A DNA stretch of 64,000 nucleotides from Deltaproteobacteria bacterium (GCA_021780695.1 JAJXYD010000001.1:239506-303505); one strand, 5' to 3'; counted from the stretch's first letter, positions 46,154 to 55,720 are shown. Translations and numbers: made by a program. The notes: generated by a model not told the origin, from the sequence alone.

Positions 46154-47017
46154 CTAAATCGCCTCTCGAAGTGCGTCGGCAACCGTAACCGCTTCCCGAT
46201 GGAAAGCAACATCATGGACTCTTATCATATGAGCGCCCGCGCAAATGCCAAAACTATCGGCAATTGCGGTTCCCAATTCCCTTCCCCTTTCTGAGTTTCC
46301 TGTAAGCGCGCCAAGAAACCTTTTACGCGAGGCTGCAAGAAGTATCGGCCGGTTGAGGCATGAAAAAGCGTCAAGGTCTCTTATAATCTTTAAATTGTGT
46401 TCGGGGGTTTTGCCAAAACCAATGCCTGGATCCACAATGATCTGGGCGCGCTCCACACCGTTTTCAACAGCGTATCCCATGCGTTCTTCCAGAAATGCTA
46501 TTATCTCTGAGATCACGCTTTGATAGACCGGATTTACCTGCATCGTTTTAGGCGTTCCAAGCATGTGCATGAGTATCAGGGGCGCACCCGACCTGGATGC
46601 AACCCTTACCATTTGGGGGTCGAACCGAAGAGAGCTTATATCGTTTATAATGTCTGCGCCGGCTTCGAGGGCTTTATCGGCGACTTCGGCCTTGGCTGTG
46701 TCGATAGAGATGGGAATGTCGCTTTTTTTACGCACCGCCCGTATGATTGGCAGTACCCGTTCGAGTTCGACCTCGGCAGGGGTTGGGGCCGATCCGGGCC
46801 TTGTCGATTCGCCCCCTACGTCAAGGATATCGGTCCCCTCGCTAATAAGCTCGGTGGCCCGGGCAATCGCCCTGTCATAGTCGTGGTACAACCCACCGTC
46901 GGAAAAAGAATCCGGCGTTATGTTTAGAATGCCCATAATGAGCGTGCGTCTGCCAAGTTCTAGAACCCGGTTCCGGCCAAGTTTAATACTGTAGATTTTG
47001 CGCTCCGATACGGCCAA
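46154..47017 (-). CDS. folP: Dihydropteroate synthase
   Basis: The 287-residue TIM-barrel enzyme has MGILNITPDSFSDGG, DILDVGGESTRPGS, SIDTAKAEVADKAL, LMHMLGTPKTMQ, DPGIGFGKT and SRKRFLG, all family marks. It joins p-aminobenzoate to the pterin. The start is TTG at 47017 with AAGGAG eight bases upstream. It is the first gene of the minus-strand series that continues with glmM. ftsH, often in front of folP, is not present here. Confidence 0.94.
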   Translation of the reverse strand: MAVSERKIYSIKLGRNRVLELGRRTLIMGILNITPDSFSDGGLYHDYDRAIARATELISEGTDILDVGGESTRPGSAPTPAEVELERVLPIIRAVRKKSDIPISIDTAKAEVADKALEAGADIINDISSLRFDPQMVRVASRSGAPLILMHMLGTPKTMQVNPVYQSVISEIIAFLEERMGYAVENGVERAQIIVDPGIGFGKTPEHNLKIIRDLDAFSCLNRPILLAASRKRFLGALTGNSERGRELGTAIADSFGICAGAHMIRVHDVAFHREAVTVADALREAI

Positions 47018-47069
47018 GCTTTGCTCTCCTTAAGGCACATCGGTAACAGGTGTCTGAAAAACCCCTTCA

Positions 47070-47266
47070 TCAACTCCATGCAAGTTCGAGCCAAAGATTT
47101 TTCAGGCTGATTTCTATCTGCTCGAAAGGCGTGGTTCTCATTTCTTTAGCGTCACCGCCTGTGGGGGCAAGTAGCGCGTAGTGGCCTGGCTTGAGCTTAC
47201 AGGCTTCCTGGATGCTCTTGGATGAACAATCAATTCTCCGTCAATGATTTGCCCGGTAATGTGTTC
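47070..47266 (-). pseudogene. Remnant of an Uma2-like (DUF820) gene
   Basis: Two short frames on the minus strand read like pieces of an Uma2-family protein. The first has ITGQIIDGELIVHPRAS, like the family N-terminal IIDGEL-x-V-x-PRP motif. The second, in another frame, has KLKPGHYALLAPTGGD and AKEMRTTPFEQIEISLKNLW, like the family's end (PFDAIEL-x-L--LW). The middle with the PD-(D/E)xK core is missing and stops lie upstream. I read it as an internally deleted relic. Confidence 0.5.
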
Positions 47267-47352
47267 TTAAAACACCGCCGAGGTCTTTGCCGTTCGCCTG
47301 GCTGCGGCCCGGTTCAGACAATGGAAAACCTCATCCTTGCCGCGGCTTCCGG

Positions 47353-47799
47353 CTAATCACTTGCCTTCTCGGGTGAAAAGCTGCGAAAATACATCGAGCT
47401 TCCCAATATCAGAGCCAGTCCCATCGTAAAATAGACCAAGGCGGCAATCTCTTTTGGAAGTGACGAATGCCTTATCCCATAGCCCATTGCCATCATAAGC
47501 GGAATTAGAAAATAGACTCTTTTGCCTTGAAAGGCGAAAAGGCAGACCCGTTCAGGTTTGCAGTCGATCCTTTTGAGGTTCTTTTTAACAAGGCGCGAAA
47601 ACATAAAAAAGTACATCACTAAGCCCATGGCCGCGCTTAAGAGTATAACCCCAATCCTCAAAGGCCAGGTAGCGGGGTAGAGCCAGTAGCATGCCACCGC
47701 CAGCAGCCCGATTCCCACGGCCGACCATTCCACTCCGGCGGCGATAACAAGCCAATGTCTGCGCACGGCAGGCTTGAAACGTTCAAGGGTTTTGTTCAT
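47353..47799 (-). CDS. Small membrane protein at the end of the hydrogenase operon
   Basis: The 148-residue protein has four hydrophobic segments (about 17-38, 47-67, 92-107 and 118-135) with a basic cytoplasmic stretch SRLVKKNLKRIDCKPERV between the second and third. I do not recognise the family. It starts 15 bp after hypC on the same strand, so it is probably co-transcribed with the hydrogenase genes. It could help anchor or mature the enzyme or be unrelated. Confidence 0.65.
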   Translation of the reverse strand: MNKTLERFKPAVRRHWLVIAAGVEWSAVGIGLLAVACYWLYPATWPLRIGVILLSAAMGLVMYFFMFSRLVKKNLKRIDCKPERVCLFAFQGKRVYFLIPLMMAMGYGIRHSSLPKEIAALVYFTMGLALILGSSMYFRSFSPEKASD

Positions 47800-47814
47800 G
47801 TATCTCTTTAGCCT

Positions 47815-48051
47815 TTATGAAGGTTCTTCGTCGGCAAAGGCGGCCATCTCCCGAAGAACACGAAGCGATTCGGCCGCTTCGGCAGGATCAACAACGTGAA
47901 GGGCGAACCCCGCATGCACTATTACAAAGTCGCCTATTTCGGGTTCCTTGGACAGCAGCAGAAGAGAGGCCTTTCTAAGGGAGTCTCCAATCCGTACCGT
48001 CGCTACGCCTTCCTCTATCTGCACTACCTCGCCGGGAATTGCAAGGCACAT
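47815..48051 (-). CDS. hypC: [NiFe] hydrogenase maturation chaperone HypC
   Basis: This 78-residue protein has the MCLAIPGEVV start with the essential C2, plus the family IGDFVIVHAGFALHVVDPAEA. HypC delivers the Fe(CN)2CO unit from HypD to the large-subunit precursor. It lies 18 bp after the protease gene. hypA, B, D, E and F are not in this window. Confidence 0.94.
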   Translation of the reverse strand: MCLAIPGEVVQIEEGVATVRIGDSLRKASLLLLSKEPEIGDFVIVHAGFALHVVDPAEAAESLRVLREMAAFADEEPS

Positions 48052-48069
48052 TGTTCATCCTTCTTTTGT

Positions 48070-48585
48070 TTAAAGTATTCGCAAGGCTTTAATCGGCTCA
48101 ACGGCCTTTTTCCATGTGCCGCCGGCCCTCTCGATTTCCTTTAGAACCGCGCTCACGATGTCTTCCATGCGGTTTAGCACCGTGGCGCTAAGTTGTGTAC
48201 TGCACGATGAAAACTCTTCGGGCTCAATTCCTATTACCACCGTTTCGGGTTTGTTTCCGAGTTCTTCTGCGAAGATAAGCGCCTCGACTATATTTAACTC
48301 GTGGAGCGAGCACTTGTAAGGGATCTTTTTAAACAGGTCTTTTTCCTCGATACGGTAGACCGTTCCCGGAGCTCCGCCGGCCCGCACGATATCGATAAGT
48401 ATGGCGAAATCGGCCTGGCCGATCGGCTCAAGCAACCTGAGCCCAAGAGTGCCTCCATCGTAGAGTTCGACGTTTTGGGAAAAGACGTATTCATCCTCGA
48501 GCTTTTCGATGACCCGGACCCCCGTGCCTTCGTCTCCCAGAAGAAGATTTCCCACACCCATTACCAATATATGTTTTTCAGCCAT
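48070..48585 (-). CDS. Hydrogenase maturation endopeptidase (HynD/HyaD type)
   Basis: The 171-residue protease has VMGVGNLLLGDEGTGVRVI, with E and D nickel ligands, LLEPIGQADFAILIDIVRAGG and the C-terminal SLHELNIVEALIFAE with the family's conserved His. It cuts the C-terminal tail of the hydrogenase large subunit after nickel insertion. The ATG at 48585 has GAGG ten bases upstream. It lies directly after the large-subunit gene. Confidence 0.92.
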   Translation of the reverse strand: MAEKHILVMGVGNLLLGDEGTGVRVIEKLEDEYVFSQNVELYDGGTLGLRLLEPIGQADFAILIDIVRAGGAPGTVYRIEEKDLFKKIPYKCSLHELNIVEALIFAEELGNKPETVVIGIEPEEFSSCSTQLSATVLNRMEDIVSAVLKEIERAGGTWKKAVEPIKALRIL

Positions 48586-48678
48586 TGGAAGACTGCCTCG
48601 TTTGCATCGGCGAATAAAAAAGGGAACCCGGCCCCCTACGCGGGCCAAGTCCCCTAATAGATACTCAAAAAGCCGCCT

Positions 48679-50331
48679 TTAGACAACTTCAAACTTGTAG
48701 ATCTCGTCGTTCTCTTCGTCGATCAGGTGCACAGCGCATGCGAGGCAGGGGTCGAAGGAGTGAACGGTGCGAAGTATCTCTACCGGTCGTTTGGGATCTA
48801 GAACCGGGGTTCCGATGAGCGCCTCCTCTACCGGTCCCATCTTATCGGCCGCATCGCGCGGGCCGAGGTTCCAGGTCGAAGGCACCACCATCTGGTAGCT
48901 CACAATCTTTTTGTCCTTTACCGTCACCCAGTGACCGAGAGCTCCGCGGGGTACGTCGTTTAAGCCCACGCCCGTGCCGTCTGAAGGCATCTTATCCCAG
49001 GCCCTCGGATCGCAAATGTTAAGATCGCCTTTTTTGATGTTGTCGACCAACTGGACAAGAAGGGTCCCCATAGAGTCCCCGACGACCTTGGTTTCGATCG
49101 CGCGGGCAGCCGTTCTGCCCAACGTGGAGAAAAGGGCCGCCTTGGGTAAGGCAAGCTTCTTTAAAACCATATCCACATTTTCCTTAACCGCCGGAACTCC
49201 CTTGCCGTAAGCGATAAGGACGCGAGCCAAAGGCCCTACTTCCATGGGTTCGTTCTTGTAGCGCGGTGCTTTTACCCAGCTGTACTGCCCATTGGTGTCA
49301 AACTTGGTGAAGGAGGGCTTTGTTTCCCCATGGGCCGGGTTCAAACCCTTGGGATCTCCTTCGTACCAGCTGTGTTTTATCTGTTCGGTGATCAGCTCTA
49401 TGTCTAAAGGTTCGACCTTTGACAGGTTGCGGTTAAAGATTACGCCTCGAGGCATGAGGAAATCATCGGGTTCCTTTGGACCCATTGGGAAGTCACCGTA
49501 GGCCAGAAAGTTCTTCGTGCCCCCGATCTTGCCCCAATCCTTATAAAAGGACGCTATCGCAATCAGGTCCGGAATATAGACGTTATCGACAAAGTCCATG
49601 GTTTCTTTCCACAGATACTTGAACTCGCCGATCCTGTCGGGGGAAAGATCCATCGCGCAGGTTACCCCGCCCAGGGTCATGCTCTGGATATGGGGGTTCT
49701 TACCGCCAAAGATCGCCATGAGCCTTGCCGTGCGGGTCTGTTGTCTTAGGGCCGCAAGGTAGTGGGCCACGGCCAGAAGGTTTGCTTCCGGCGGCAGTTT
49801 GTAGGCCGGATGTCCCCAGTAGCCATTGGCGAAGGGACCCAGTTGGCCGCTTGCGACGAATTTTTTAAGCCGGTTTTGCACTTCGAAAAAATCGTTTACT
49901 CCGGGTCCGTGCGCGTTGGGCGAGATCTTGGCGGCCAGGGCTTCGGTTTTTTTCGGATCTGCCTTAAGCGCGCTCACTATGTCGACCCAGTCCAGGGCGT
50001 GGAGGTGATAGAAATGAACCATGTGGTCGTGGAGGTACTGGGAGCCGTGAAGCAGGGTGCGGATGATGCGCCCGTTATCGGCCAGTTGAGACCCAAGGGC
50101 ATTGTCTACCGCACGGATCGAGGACAGGGCATGAACGTAGGTGCAAACACCACAGGCGCGCTGTGTAATGAGGTTTGCGTCCCGAGGGTCTCTGCCCTGA
50201 AGGATCAGCTCTATGCCGCGGAAAAGCGTGCCGCTGCTCCAGGCGTTCTTTACCTTTTTATCGTCTACTTCCACCTCGATTTTAAGGTGCCCTTCGATCC
50301 TGGTGATCGGGTCTATAACCACTCGTGCCAT
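48679..50331 (-). CDS. hynB: Periplasmic [NiFe] hydrogenase, large subunit
   Basis: The 550-residue protein has the two nickel motifs: R-x-C60-G-V-C63-T-Y-V-H near the N-terminus and D-P-C529-L-A-C532-A-V-H535 near the end. All four metal ligands are Cys, so it is not a selenoenzyme. Fifteen residues follow H535 and should be removed by the maturation protease. The protein catalyses H2 oxidation or evolution and is carried across the membrane by the small subunit's Tat signal. RBS AAGGAG precedes the ATG. It follows the small-subunit gene by 67 bp. Confidence 0.95.
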   Translation of the reverse strand: MARVVIDPITRIEGHLKIEVEVDDKKVKNAWSSGTLFRGIELILQGRDPRDANLITQRACGVCTYVHALSSIRAVDNALGSQLADNGRIIRTLLHGSQYLHDHMVHFYHLHALDWVDIVSALKADPKKTEALAAKISPNAHGPGVNDFFEVQNRLKKFVASGQLGPFANGYWGHPAYKLPPEANLLAVAHYLAALRQQTRTARLMAIFGGKNPHIQSMTLGGVTCAMDLSPDRIGEFKYLWKETMDFVDNVYIPDLIAIASFYKDWGKIGGTKNFLAYGDFPMGPKEPDDFLMPRGVIFNRNLSKVEPLDIELITEQIKHSWYEGDPKGLNPAHGETKPSFTKFDTNGQYSWVKAPRYKNEPMEVGPLARVLIAYGKGVPAVKENVDMVLKKLALPKAALFSTLGRTAARAIETKVVGDSMGTLLVQLVDNIKKGDLNICDPRAWDKMPSDGTGVGLNDVPRGALGHWVTVKDKKIVSYQMVVPSTWNLGPRDAADKMGPVEEALIGTPVLDPKRPVEILRTVHSFDPCLACAVHLIDEENDEIYKFEVV

Positions 50332-50398
50332 AATTGTTTCTCCTTATAATAAAGCGGATCGCTCAAATTTTTCAACGCAACTCAAAAGGCCCAATCGA

Positions 50399-51340
50399 TC
50401 AGGAAATGGATTTGAAAAAGGGAGCGCTTTTATCCCAGAAATCGGGTTCTGAGCAACCGATGCAAGGATGTCCTGCCTGTACCGGCCAACTCGTTGCCTC
50501 ATTGAACTTAACCGCGGGGCAGTTATTGTAGGTGTTGGGGCCCTTGCAGCCCATCTGATAGAGGCAAAAGCCTTTCCTGGCTTCATCGGAATTAAAGCTC
50601 GTCACGAATTCGCCCGCATCGAAATGAGATCTCCTCGGGCACTGGTCGTGCACAAGTTGTCCGTAGGCGAAAAGGGGGCGACCCTGAGCATCGAGGGCGG
50701 GCAGCTTCCCAAACAGCAGATAATTTACAATGGTCCCAACAAAATTGATCGGGTTGGGGGGGCATCCCGCGATGTTGACTGTTTTTAGCCCTGTAACCTC
50801 GCTGATGCTCTTTGCCTGGCTGGGATTGGGAGCAGCCGCCGGCAGTCCGCCGTAAGCCGAGCATGTCCCGATGCAGATGACCGCCAATGCCTTTGGCCCG
50901 ATTTCCTTGACCACGTCGATCATGGTCTTGCCGCCCATTGTCCCAAAATTTCCGTTTGCGGCCGTCGGAATCGCTCCGTCTACTACAAGGATGAATTTGC
51001 CGGTATTTTTCGTGACCGAATCGTGAAGAGACTTTTCTGCCGCTACCCCGGAGGGTGCCATGATCGTATCGTTATAATCGAGGGAAATGATGTCCAAGAG
51101 CAACGTGTCGATCCATGGATAAGTTGTCCGGAGGGTGGCTTCCGCGCAACCTGTGCATTCGGCCATTGCCAGCCATACAACAGGTGGGCGTGGGGCGCTG
51201 GTGAGTGCTTCGGCCACCTTTGGAACAAACGCTGAGGACAGCCCCATCGTTGCGGTAAGAGCGCCGCAATACTTCATGAAATCTCTTCGTGAGAGCCCCT
51301 TCCGCTCTAATCTTTCCAAAAGATCTTTTTCTTTGCTCAT
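50399..51340 (-). CDS. hynA: Periplasmic [NiFe] hydrogenase, small subunit
   Basis: The 313-residue protein has a Tat signal (S17-R18-R19-D-F-M-K) followed by a hydrophobic stretch to about residue 45. The proximal cluster Cys are C62 and C65 (ECTGCAE), then GTCSAYGG and GCPPNP. The distal and medial clusters are in [27 protein letters not shown] and [14 protein letters not shown]. There is no C-terminal membrane helix, so electrons probably pass to a soluble cytochrome c3. The ATG at 51340 has AGGAGG five bases upstream. Confidence 0.95.
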   Translation of the reverse strand: MSKEKDLLERLERKGLSRRDFMKYCGALTATMGLSSAFVPKVAEALTSAPRPPVVWLAMAECTGCAEATLRTTYPWIDTLLLDIISLDYNDTIMAPSGVAAEKSLHDSVTKNTGKFILVVDGAIPTAANGNFGTMGGKTMIDVVKEIGPKALAVICIGTCSAYGGLPAAAPNPSQAKSISEVTGLKTVNIAGCPPNPINFVGTIVNYLLFGKLPALDAQGRPLFAYGQLVHDQCPRRSHFDAGEFVTSFNSDEARKGFCLYQMGCKGPNTYNNCPAVKFNEATSWPVQAGHPCIGCSEPDFWDKSAPFFKSIS

Positions 51341-51675
51341 GAGTACCTCCTGCAGGCCATGAAAAAATAGTTCATCTTCAACCAAACACTACGATTTAAA
51401 ACCGAAAATTCTATGTCATCACAACCGCTAATGCAACACATTTCACAATACCCGATCAGCCCTGGGGCTCCAGGGAGTGTTCGCAATGAGGCTGGTAATT
51501 TGTAGGGACTTCTTGGGGTCCATACAAATTTTTATCTGTCGGTCCGGAGTTTTTACTTTCCCTTTTGTAATAGCCGGTTTAAATACGCGATGAAATTTAG
51601 AAGTCTGAAGAGACTGAGAATATGAGGGGGAGCAAGATAGTTGAGCGACCGCGCCCGCCAACATACTAAATCAAA
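51341..51675. other. Divergent intergenic region between hydrogenase and ABC exporter
   Basis: It holds the hydrogenase promoter (listed separately) and the start region of the ABC exporter gene. No gene, repeat or clear sigma-54 site is visible. Confidence 0.4.
51408..51436 (-). promoter_or_regulatory. Putative sigma-70 promoter of the hydrogenase operon
   Basis: On the minus strand TTGCAT (51431-51436) and TAGAAT (51408-51413) are 17 bp apart, about 65 bp before the hynA start. Confidence 0.5.
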
Positions 51676-53451
51676 ATGGTTTCCGCAAGAAAGAATTCCT
51701 CTATGTTAAAGAAGATCCTTAAATATCTGTGGCCCTATCGGTGGCCCTTTGTTATTGCCCTGGCCGAAGTTTTTGTTATGAGCGGCTGCGAGCTTCTTAA
51801 GCCTTGGCCGTTAAAGATCATAATCGACAACGTGCTTAGCGGAAAACCCGTCGCGTGGAATTTCGCCAGGGAATATTCTCATACCAACCTGCTGTTTCTG
51901 GCCACGGGCGGCCTGGTCGTAATCTATATTGTTCTTGGCGGCATCACGCTTTTAAACAACTATACAACGATCAAGATCGGCCAGAAGATGGTAAACGACA
52001 TGCGCCGGGATCTTTTCGACCACTTGCAGCGCTTGTCGCTTGCCTTCCACAACCGGCGCCAGGTCGGCGATCTGCTCTACCGGGTTACCTCCGATACCTT
52101 TGCCATCCAGAGCCTTACGATGAACGGGGTCTTTCCCATTCTTACCGCCCTCGTTCTTTTGAGCGGCATGTTCGCGGTAATGATAAAGATCGACTGGGAA
52201 CTAACGATTCTTTCCCTCACGGTTTGCCCGGCGCTGTTTTTGTCTATTTCCATGATGAGTCGAAGGATCACCTCGGCTTCCATTCTGGCAAGGCAGGAGG
52301 AAAGCGAAGTCTATTCGGTCGTACAGCGCTCGATGTCGGCCATTCGCATCATCCAGGCCTTTACAAAGGAAGAGGAAGAACAGCGCAAATTTATGAGCGC
52401 AAGCGACAGAAGTCTGGGAGCAAGTCTTAAGCTCTATACCCTCCAGACCTTTTATGCGGGTATTGTCAATGTGGTAATGGCGGTGGGGACCGCCCTGGTT
52501 GTGTGGGTGGGGGCCAATCACGTTATGTCCGGTCAGCTTACCGTGGGTGGGATAATCGTCTTTACGACCTACCTGGCTTCGCTCTACGGTCCTATAAACA
52601 CGATATCCCAGACATGGGGCATGATCCAGGGGGCCAAGGTCGGCGTGGATCGCGTTTTCGAAATCCTTGAAATCGAAAGAGACCTGCGGGAAGGTGTGCG
52701 TACCTTTCCCGGCACCGGGGCCCGGGGAAAAGTGGTGTGGGAAAACGTCTCCTTTCAATACAACGAACAGCAGCAGGTTCTTAAAAATATTAACCTCAAG
52801 GTCAGCCCGGGGGAAAAAATCGCCTTTGTGGGACCAACGGGTGTTGGAAAATCCACTCTTGTAAGCCTCATTGCCCGCTTCTATGATCCTTCGCAGGGAA
52901 GAGTCGCTATAGACGATGTGGACATACGAGACTACAGGCTTAAATCCCTTAGAGGTCAGATCTCCATGGTGCTCCAGCCCCCCCTCGTTTTCCCGATCTC
53001 GGTTCGGGAAAACATCGCTTACGGCAGGCCTGAAGCTGAGTTTGAAGAAATTGTCGCCGCAGCCAAACTTGCCAGGATACATGATTCGATCCAAAGGCTT
53101 CCGGAAAAATATGACACCATTGTTGGGGAGCAGGGTGCGACCCTCTCGGAGGGCGAGCGTCAGCGCATAACAATTGCCCGAGCCATCCTTCGGGACTCGC
53201 CTATCCTTATCTTGGATGAGCCGACTTCCTCTGTTGATGCCGAAACCGAATCCCTCATCATGGAGGGCCTCGAGCAACTCACCCGGGGGCGGACAACTTT
53301 TATCATAGCCCATAGGCTCTCGACCGTTCGCAAGGCCGACAGGATCATTGTGCTCTCCAAAGGCGAGATCATCGAGCAGGGGGCCTTCCGTGATCTGATC
53401 GGCGCCAAGGGGCCTTTTGCCGCCCTCTATCAATATCAGTTCAGCGATTAG
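51676..53451 (+). CDS. MsbA-like ABC exporter (membrane domain fused to ATPase)
   Basis: The 591-residue half-transporter has six membrane helices (about 20-310) and an ATPase with Walker A GPTGVGKST, Q-loop LQPPLVF, signature LSEGERQR (canonical LSGGQ changed to LSEGE), Walker B ILILDEPTSS and H-loop IIAHRLS. It probably works as a homodimer exporting lipid or a hydrophobic compound. The ATG at 51676 and one at 51703 are both possible; neither has a strong ribosome-binding site. A secreted glycoside-hydrolase-like gene follows after 123 bp. Confidence 0.9.
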   Translation: MVSARKNSSMLKKILKYLWPYRWPFVIALAEVFVMSGCELLKPWPLKIIIDNVLSGKPVAWNFAREYSHTNLLFLATGGLVVIYIVLGGITLLNNYTTIKIGQKMVNDMRRDLFDHLQRLSLAFHNRRQVGDLLYRVTSDTFAIQSLTMNGVFPILTALVLLSGMFAVMIKIDWELTILSLTVCPALFLSISMMSRRITSASILARQEESEVYSVVQRSMSAIRIIQAFTKEEEEQRKFMSASDRSLGASLKLYTLQTFYAGIVNVVMAVGTALVVWVGANHVMSGQLTVGGIIVFTTYLASLYGPINTISQTWGMIQGAKVGVDRVFEILEIERDLREGVRTFPGTGARGKVVWENVSFQYNEQQQVLKNINLKVSPGEKIAFVGPTGVGKSTLVSLIARFYDPSQGRVAIDDVDIRDYRLKSLRGQISMVLQPPLVFPISVRENIAYGRPEAEFEEIVAAAKLARIHDSIQRLPEKYDTIVGEQGATLSEGERQRITIARAILRDSPILILDEPTSSVDAETESLIMEGLEQLTRGRTTFIIAHRLSTVRKADRIIVLSKGEIIEQGAFRDLIGAKGPFAALYQYQFSD

Positions 53452-53574
53452 CGCCTGGTAAGAGGTGAAATATGTCTCCCCGGTGCGGATTGGCCGCAAT
53501 TTCATCTATGCGCACGCATAGTTTTGACCGGGTTTGAAGGAAAATAAACTCTGGCTGTTTCCCGGAGGGGTATT

Positions 53575-55560
53575 TTGTGCTCGCGTTTTAGATTTGTGCT
53601 TTTTTTTCTTATAGCTGTTTTGTCTTCCACCATGGTTTTCTACGGCTCTGCCCGTGGAGACTACCTTCAAACCAAGGCCGGCACAAGGTCCAAAGGCTGG
53701 AGCACCGCCAAAATCAACGGTGTCTGGTGGCTGATCGATCCCCAGGGAAAACCCTTTTATTCCAAGGGCGTCGATATCGTCTCCCCTGGTGTCCAAAGCC
53801 CCAAGAGCATGGCCGGGCATGCATTTTACTGGGCCACTTTTTACCCCTCCCTCGATAGCTGGCGCATCCAGGTCGGCAGGCAGCTTAGAAAATGGGGTTT
53901 TAATACCCTTGGCGGCTGGTCGGACTGTTCGCCAAAAATAGGGCTGCCGCTCGTAGTGGATCTGGAATTGGGTCGAAACTCCCAGTTCCACTGGTTTGAT
54001 CCCTTCGATCCACGCATGGAAGAAACAACCATGCAAAGGGCCCGCGTCCTTACCGCCCCCTACAGAAACCTTCCACAGCTCATAGGCTACTTTAGCGATA
54101 ACGAAGTCGGGTGGTGGAATTCGGCCCTTTTCATCTGGTATCTTAAGGACCCGTGGAATAACTACACCAAAAGATTTCTCTGGAAAATGATCTACGATAC
54201 CTATGGCGGCAGCTGGAACGGTTTGCTTGCGGATTGGAGTCCTCAGAACGGCGCCAAAAGCTTCGAAGATCTCAAGAAGGCCGGAGCCGCCCTGAAGTTG
54301 AGAGCCGGCGGACACGGGATCCGACTCGTTGACCGTTTTATGAGCGCGGTCTCGGGCCGCTACTACAAGCTGATGTACAGGGCCATTCACGCGGCCGCCC
54401 CCCGGGCCCTCGTGCTCGGCGACAGGCTGCCGCTCTATTACCACCAGGATGTGATACGGTCCATGGGCAACAACATCGATGTGATTTCCTCAAACTACAA
54501 TGTCGATACCCCGGACGGCTGGGTTGCGCCCTATTATTTCGACGGACTGCGAAAGCTGGACGATAAGCCCGTTATAGTGAGCGAATTCTTTTTTTCCTCC
54601 ACGCAAAACCGCAGCGGCAATCTCAATGAAGACACCGGCAGCGCCCATCCCAATCCCGGCCATCTCATGACAGTGCCAACCCAGGCCGAAAGAGCCTGGG
54701 GAGCGGGCAGGGCGCTTCTTAACTTTGCCCGTTTTTCAAACCTTGCGGGTGCTCAGTGGTTCCAGTACTGCGACGAACCCATGGGGGGGCGCGCTGACGG
54801 AGAAAACTATGATATGGGCCTCATCGATACATCGAACAGGCCATACCGCTTGCTTACCGAGCACTTTAGAAAACTAAACCGGGTCCTTGAAAAGGAGCAT
54901 AAAAATAGCCTCGGGCTGGCCGAGCTGAGATCACGTGTATCTGAGCCCGTGCCTATTGTAAAGGCCAATTACCCGATCGATCTTCACGCTCAAACCCTGG
55001 TCGAATGGGCCAAGAGGAAAACCATGCTGTGCGGCTTTGGCGCCCCTTCGCCCCATGTGCCCTTCGCGGATGTTCACCTCACATGGAAAACCGAAGGCTT
55101 CTACCTCTTTAGCCTCTCAAATGTCTACCTTAACCCCGATTTTCTTGACTATTCCGGGAAATTCCCCAGGTCCGAATCTTTCCAGCTCCATTTTACCCTG
55201 GAAAATAAGGGCGTTAGAAACCACCTCGCCCTATACCTTGTTCCGCAAGACAACTCCTCCAGTCCCGATGGCTTTGATCTCATACCGGAGCTTTTTCGCA
55301 TAAAAAAGGGCGTGTGCGTTGAAAAGTTGCCTGCCGACGGCCATATGCTAAGGATAAACGAATCTTTGCCCCACATTGCCATGGAAGCCTTCTTGCCGGC
55401 CAGGTGGTTCGGGGTTGACAAACTAAAATCAGGGATGCGTTTTAAGGTTAACATCGGTATGATGAGCTACTTTCGCGAGTTTACCATGGCCTGGGCCGGA
55501 AAGCCTGATGAAGGGCAGATACGCGCGCCCGAGGATTTTCGTGAAATCATTCTACAATAG
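53575..55560 (+). CDS. Secreted glycoside-hydrolase-like protein (agarase/clan GH-A type)
   Basis: The 661-residue protein has a Sec signal (to about residue 28), then KINGVWWLIDPQGKPFYSKGVD, typical of agarase-like enzymes. A TIM-barrel pattern follows with two candidate acids: YFSDNEVGWW (about residue 180) and KPVIVSEFFFSST (about 340), which sit where clan GH-A enzymes have acid/base and nucleophile. A C-terminal beta-rich domain (residues about 450-650) may bind sugar. The substrate is unknown. The TTG at 53575 is chosen because GGAGGGG lies just before it. It may share a transcript with the ABC exporter. Confidence 0.75.
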   Translation: MCSRFRFVLFFLIAVLSSTMVFYGSARGDYLQTKAGTRSKGWSTAKINGVWWLIDPQGKPFYSKGVDIVSPGVQSPKSMAGHAFYWATFYPSLDSWRIQVGRQLRKWGFNTLGGWSDCSPKIGLPLVVDLELGRNSQFHWFDPFDPRMEETTMQRARVLTAPYRNLPQLIGYFSDNEVGWWNSALFIWYLKDPWNNYTKRFLWKMIYDTYGGSWNGLLADWSPQNGAKSFEDLKKAGAALKLRAGGHGIRLVDRFMSAVSGRYYKLMYRAIHAAAPRALVLGDRLPLYYHQDVIRSMGNNIDVISSNYNVDTPDGWVAPYYFDGLRKLDDKPVIVSEFFFSSTQNRSGNLNEDTGSAHPNPGHLMTVPTQAERAWGAGRALLNFARFSNLAGAQWFQYCDEPMGGRADGENYDMGLIDTSNRPYRLLTEHFRKLNRVLEKEHKNSLGLAELRSRVSEPVPIVKANYPIDLHAQTLVEWAKRKTMLCGFGAPSPHVPFADVHLTWKTEGFYLFSLSNVYLNPDFLDYSGKFPRSESFQLHFTLENKGVRNHLALYLVPQDNSSSPDGFDLIPELFRIKKGVCVEKLPADGHMLRINESLPHIAMEAFLPARWFGVDKLKSGMRFKVNIGMMSYFREFTMAWAGKPDEGQIRAPEDFREIILQ

Positions 55561-55720
55561 CTGCCGCAGAGAAGAAATGGCGCTCTTTCCTACGGGATGC
55601 TATACTATTTAATATCCTAAACGAAGGGGAGGGGTTGGGGCGGGAAGCCAAAACCCGGTTTTCTAAACGCTTGCTGCTCTACGGTGCATCTTCCTGAGTC
55701 CCAAGCCTGGAGGCTGAGAA

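Noticed and set aside
48679..50331. [NiFeSe] hydrogenase with an in-frame TGA
   Set aside because: The C-terminal motif is DPCLACAVH with normal Cys codons and no internal stop, so it is a standard [NiFe] enzyme.
52201..53505. 434-codon minus-strand frame opposite the ABC exporter
   Set aside because: The plus strand encodes a complete ABC transporter with all ATPase motifs; the antisense product has no recognisable pattern.
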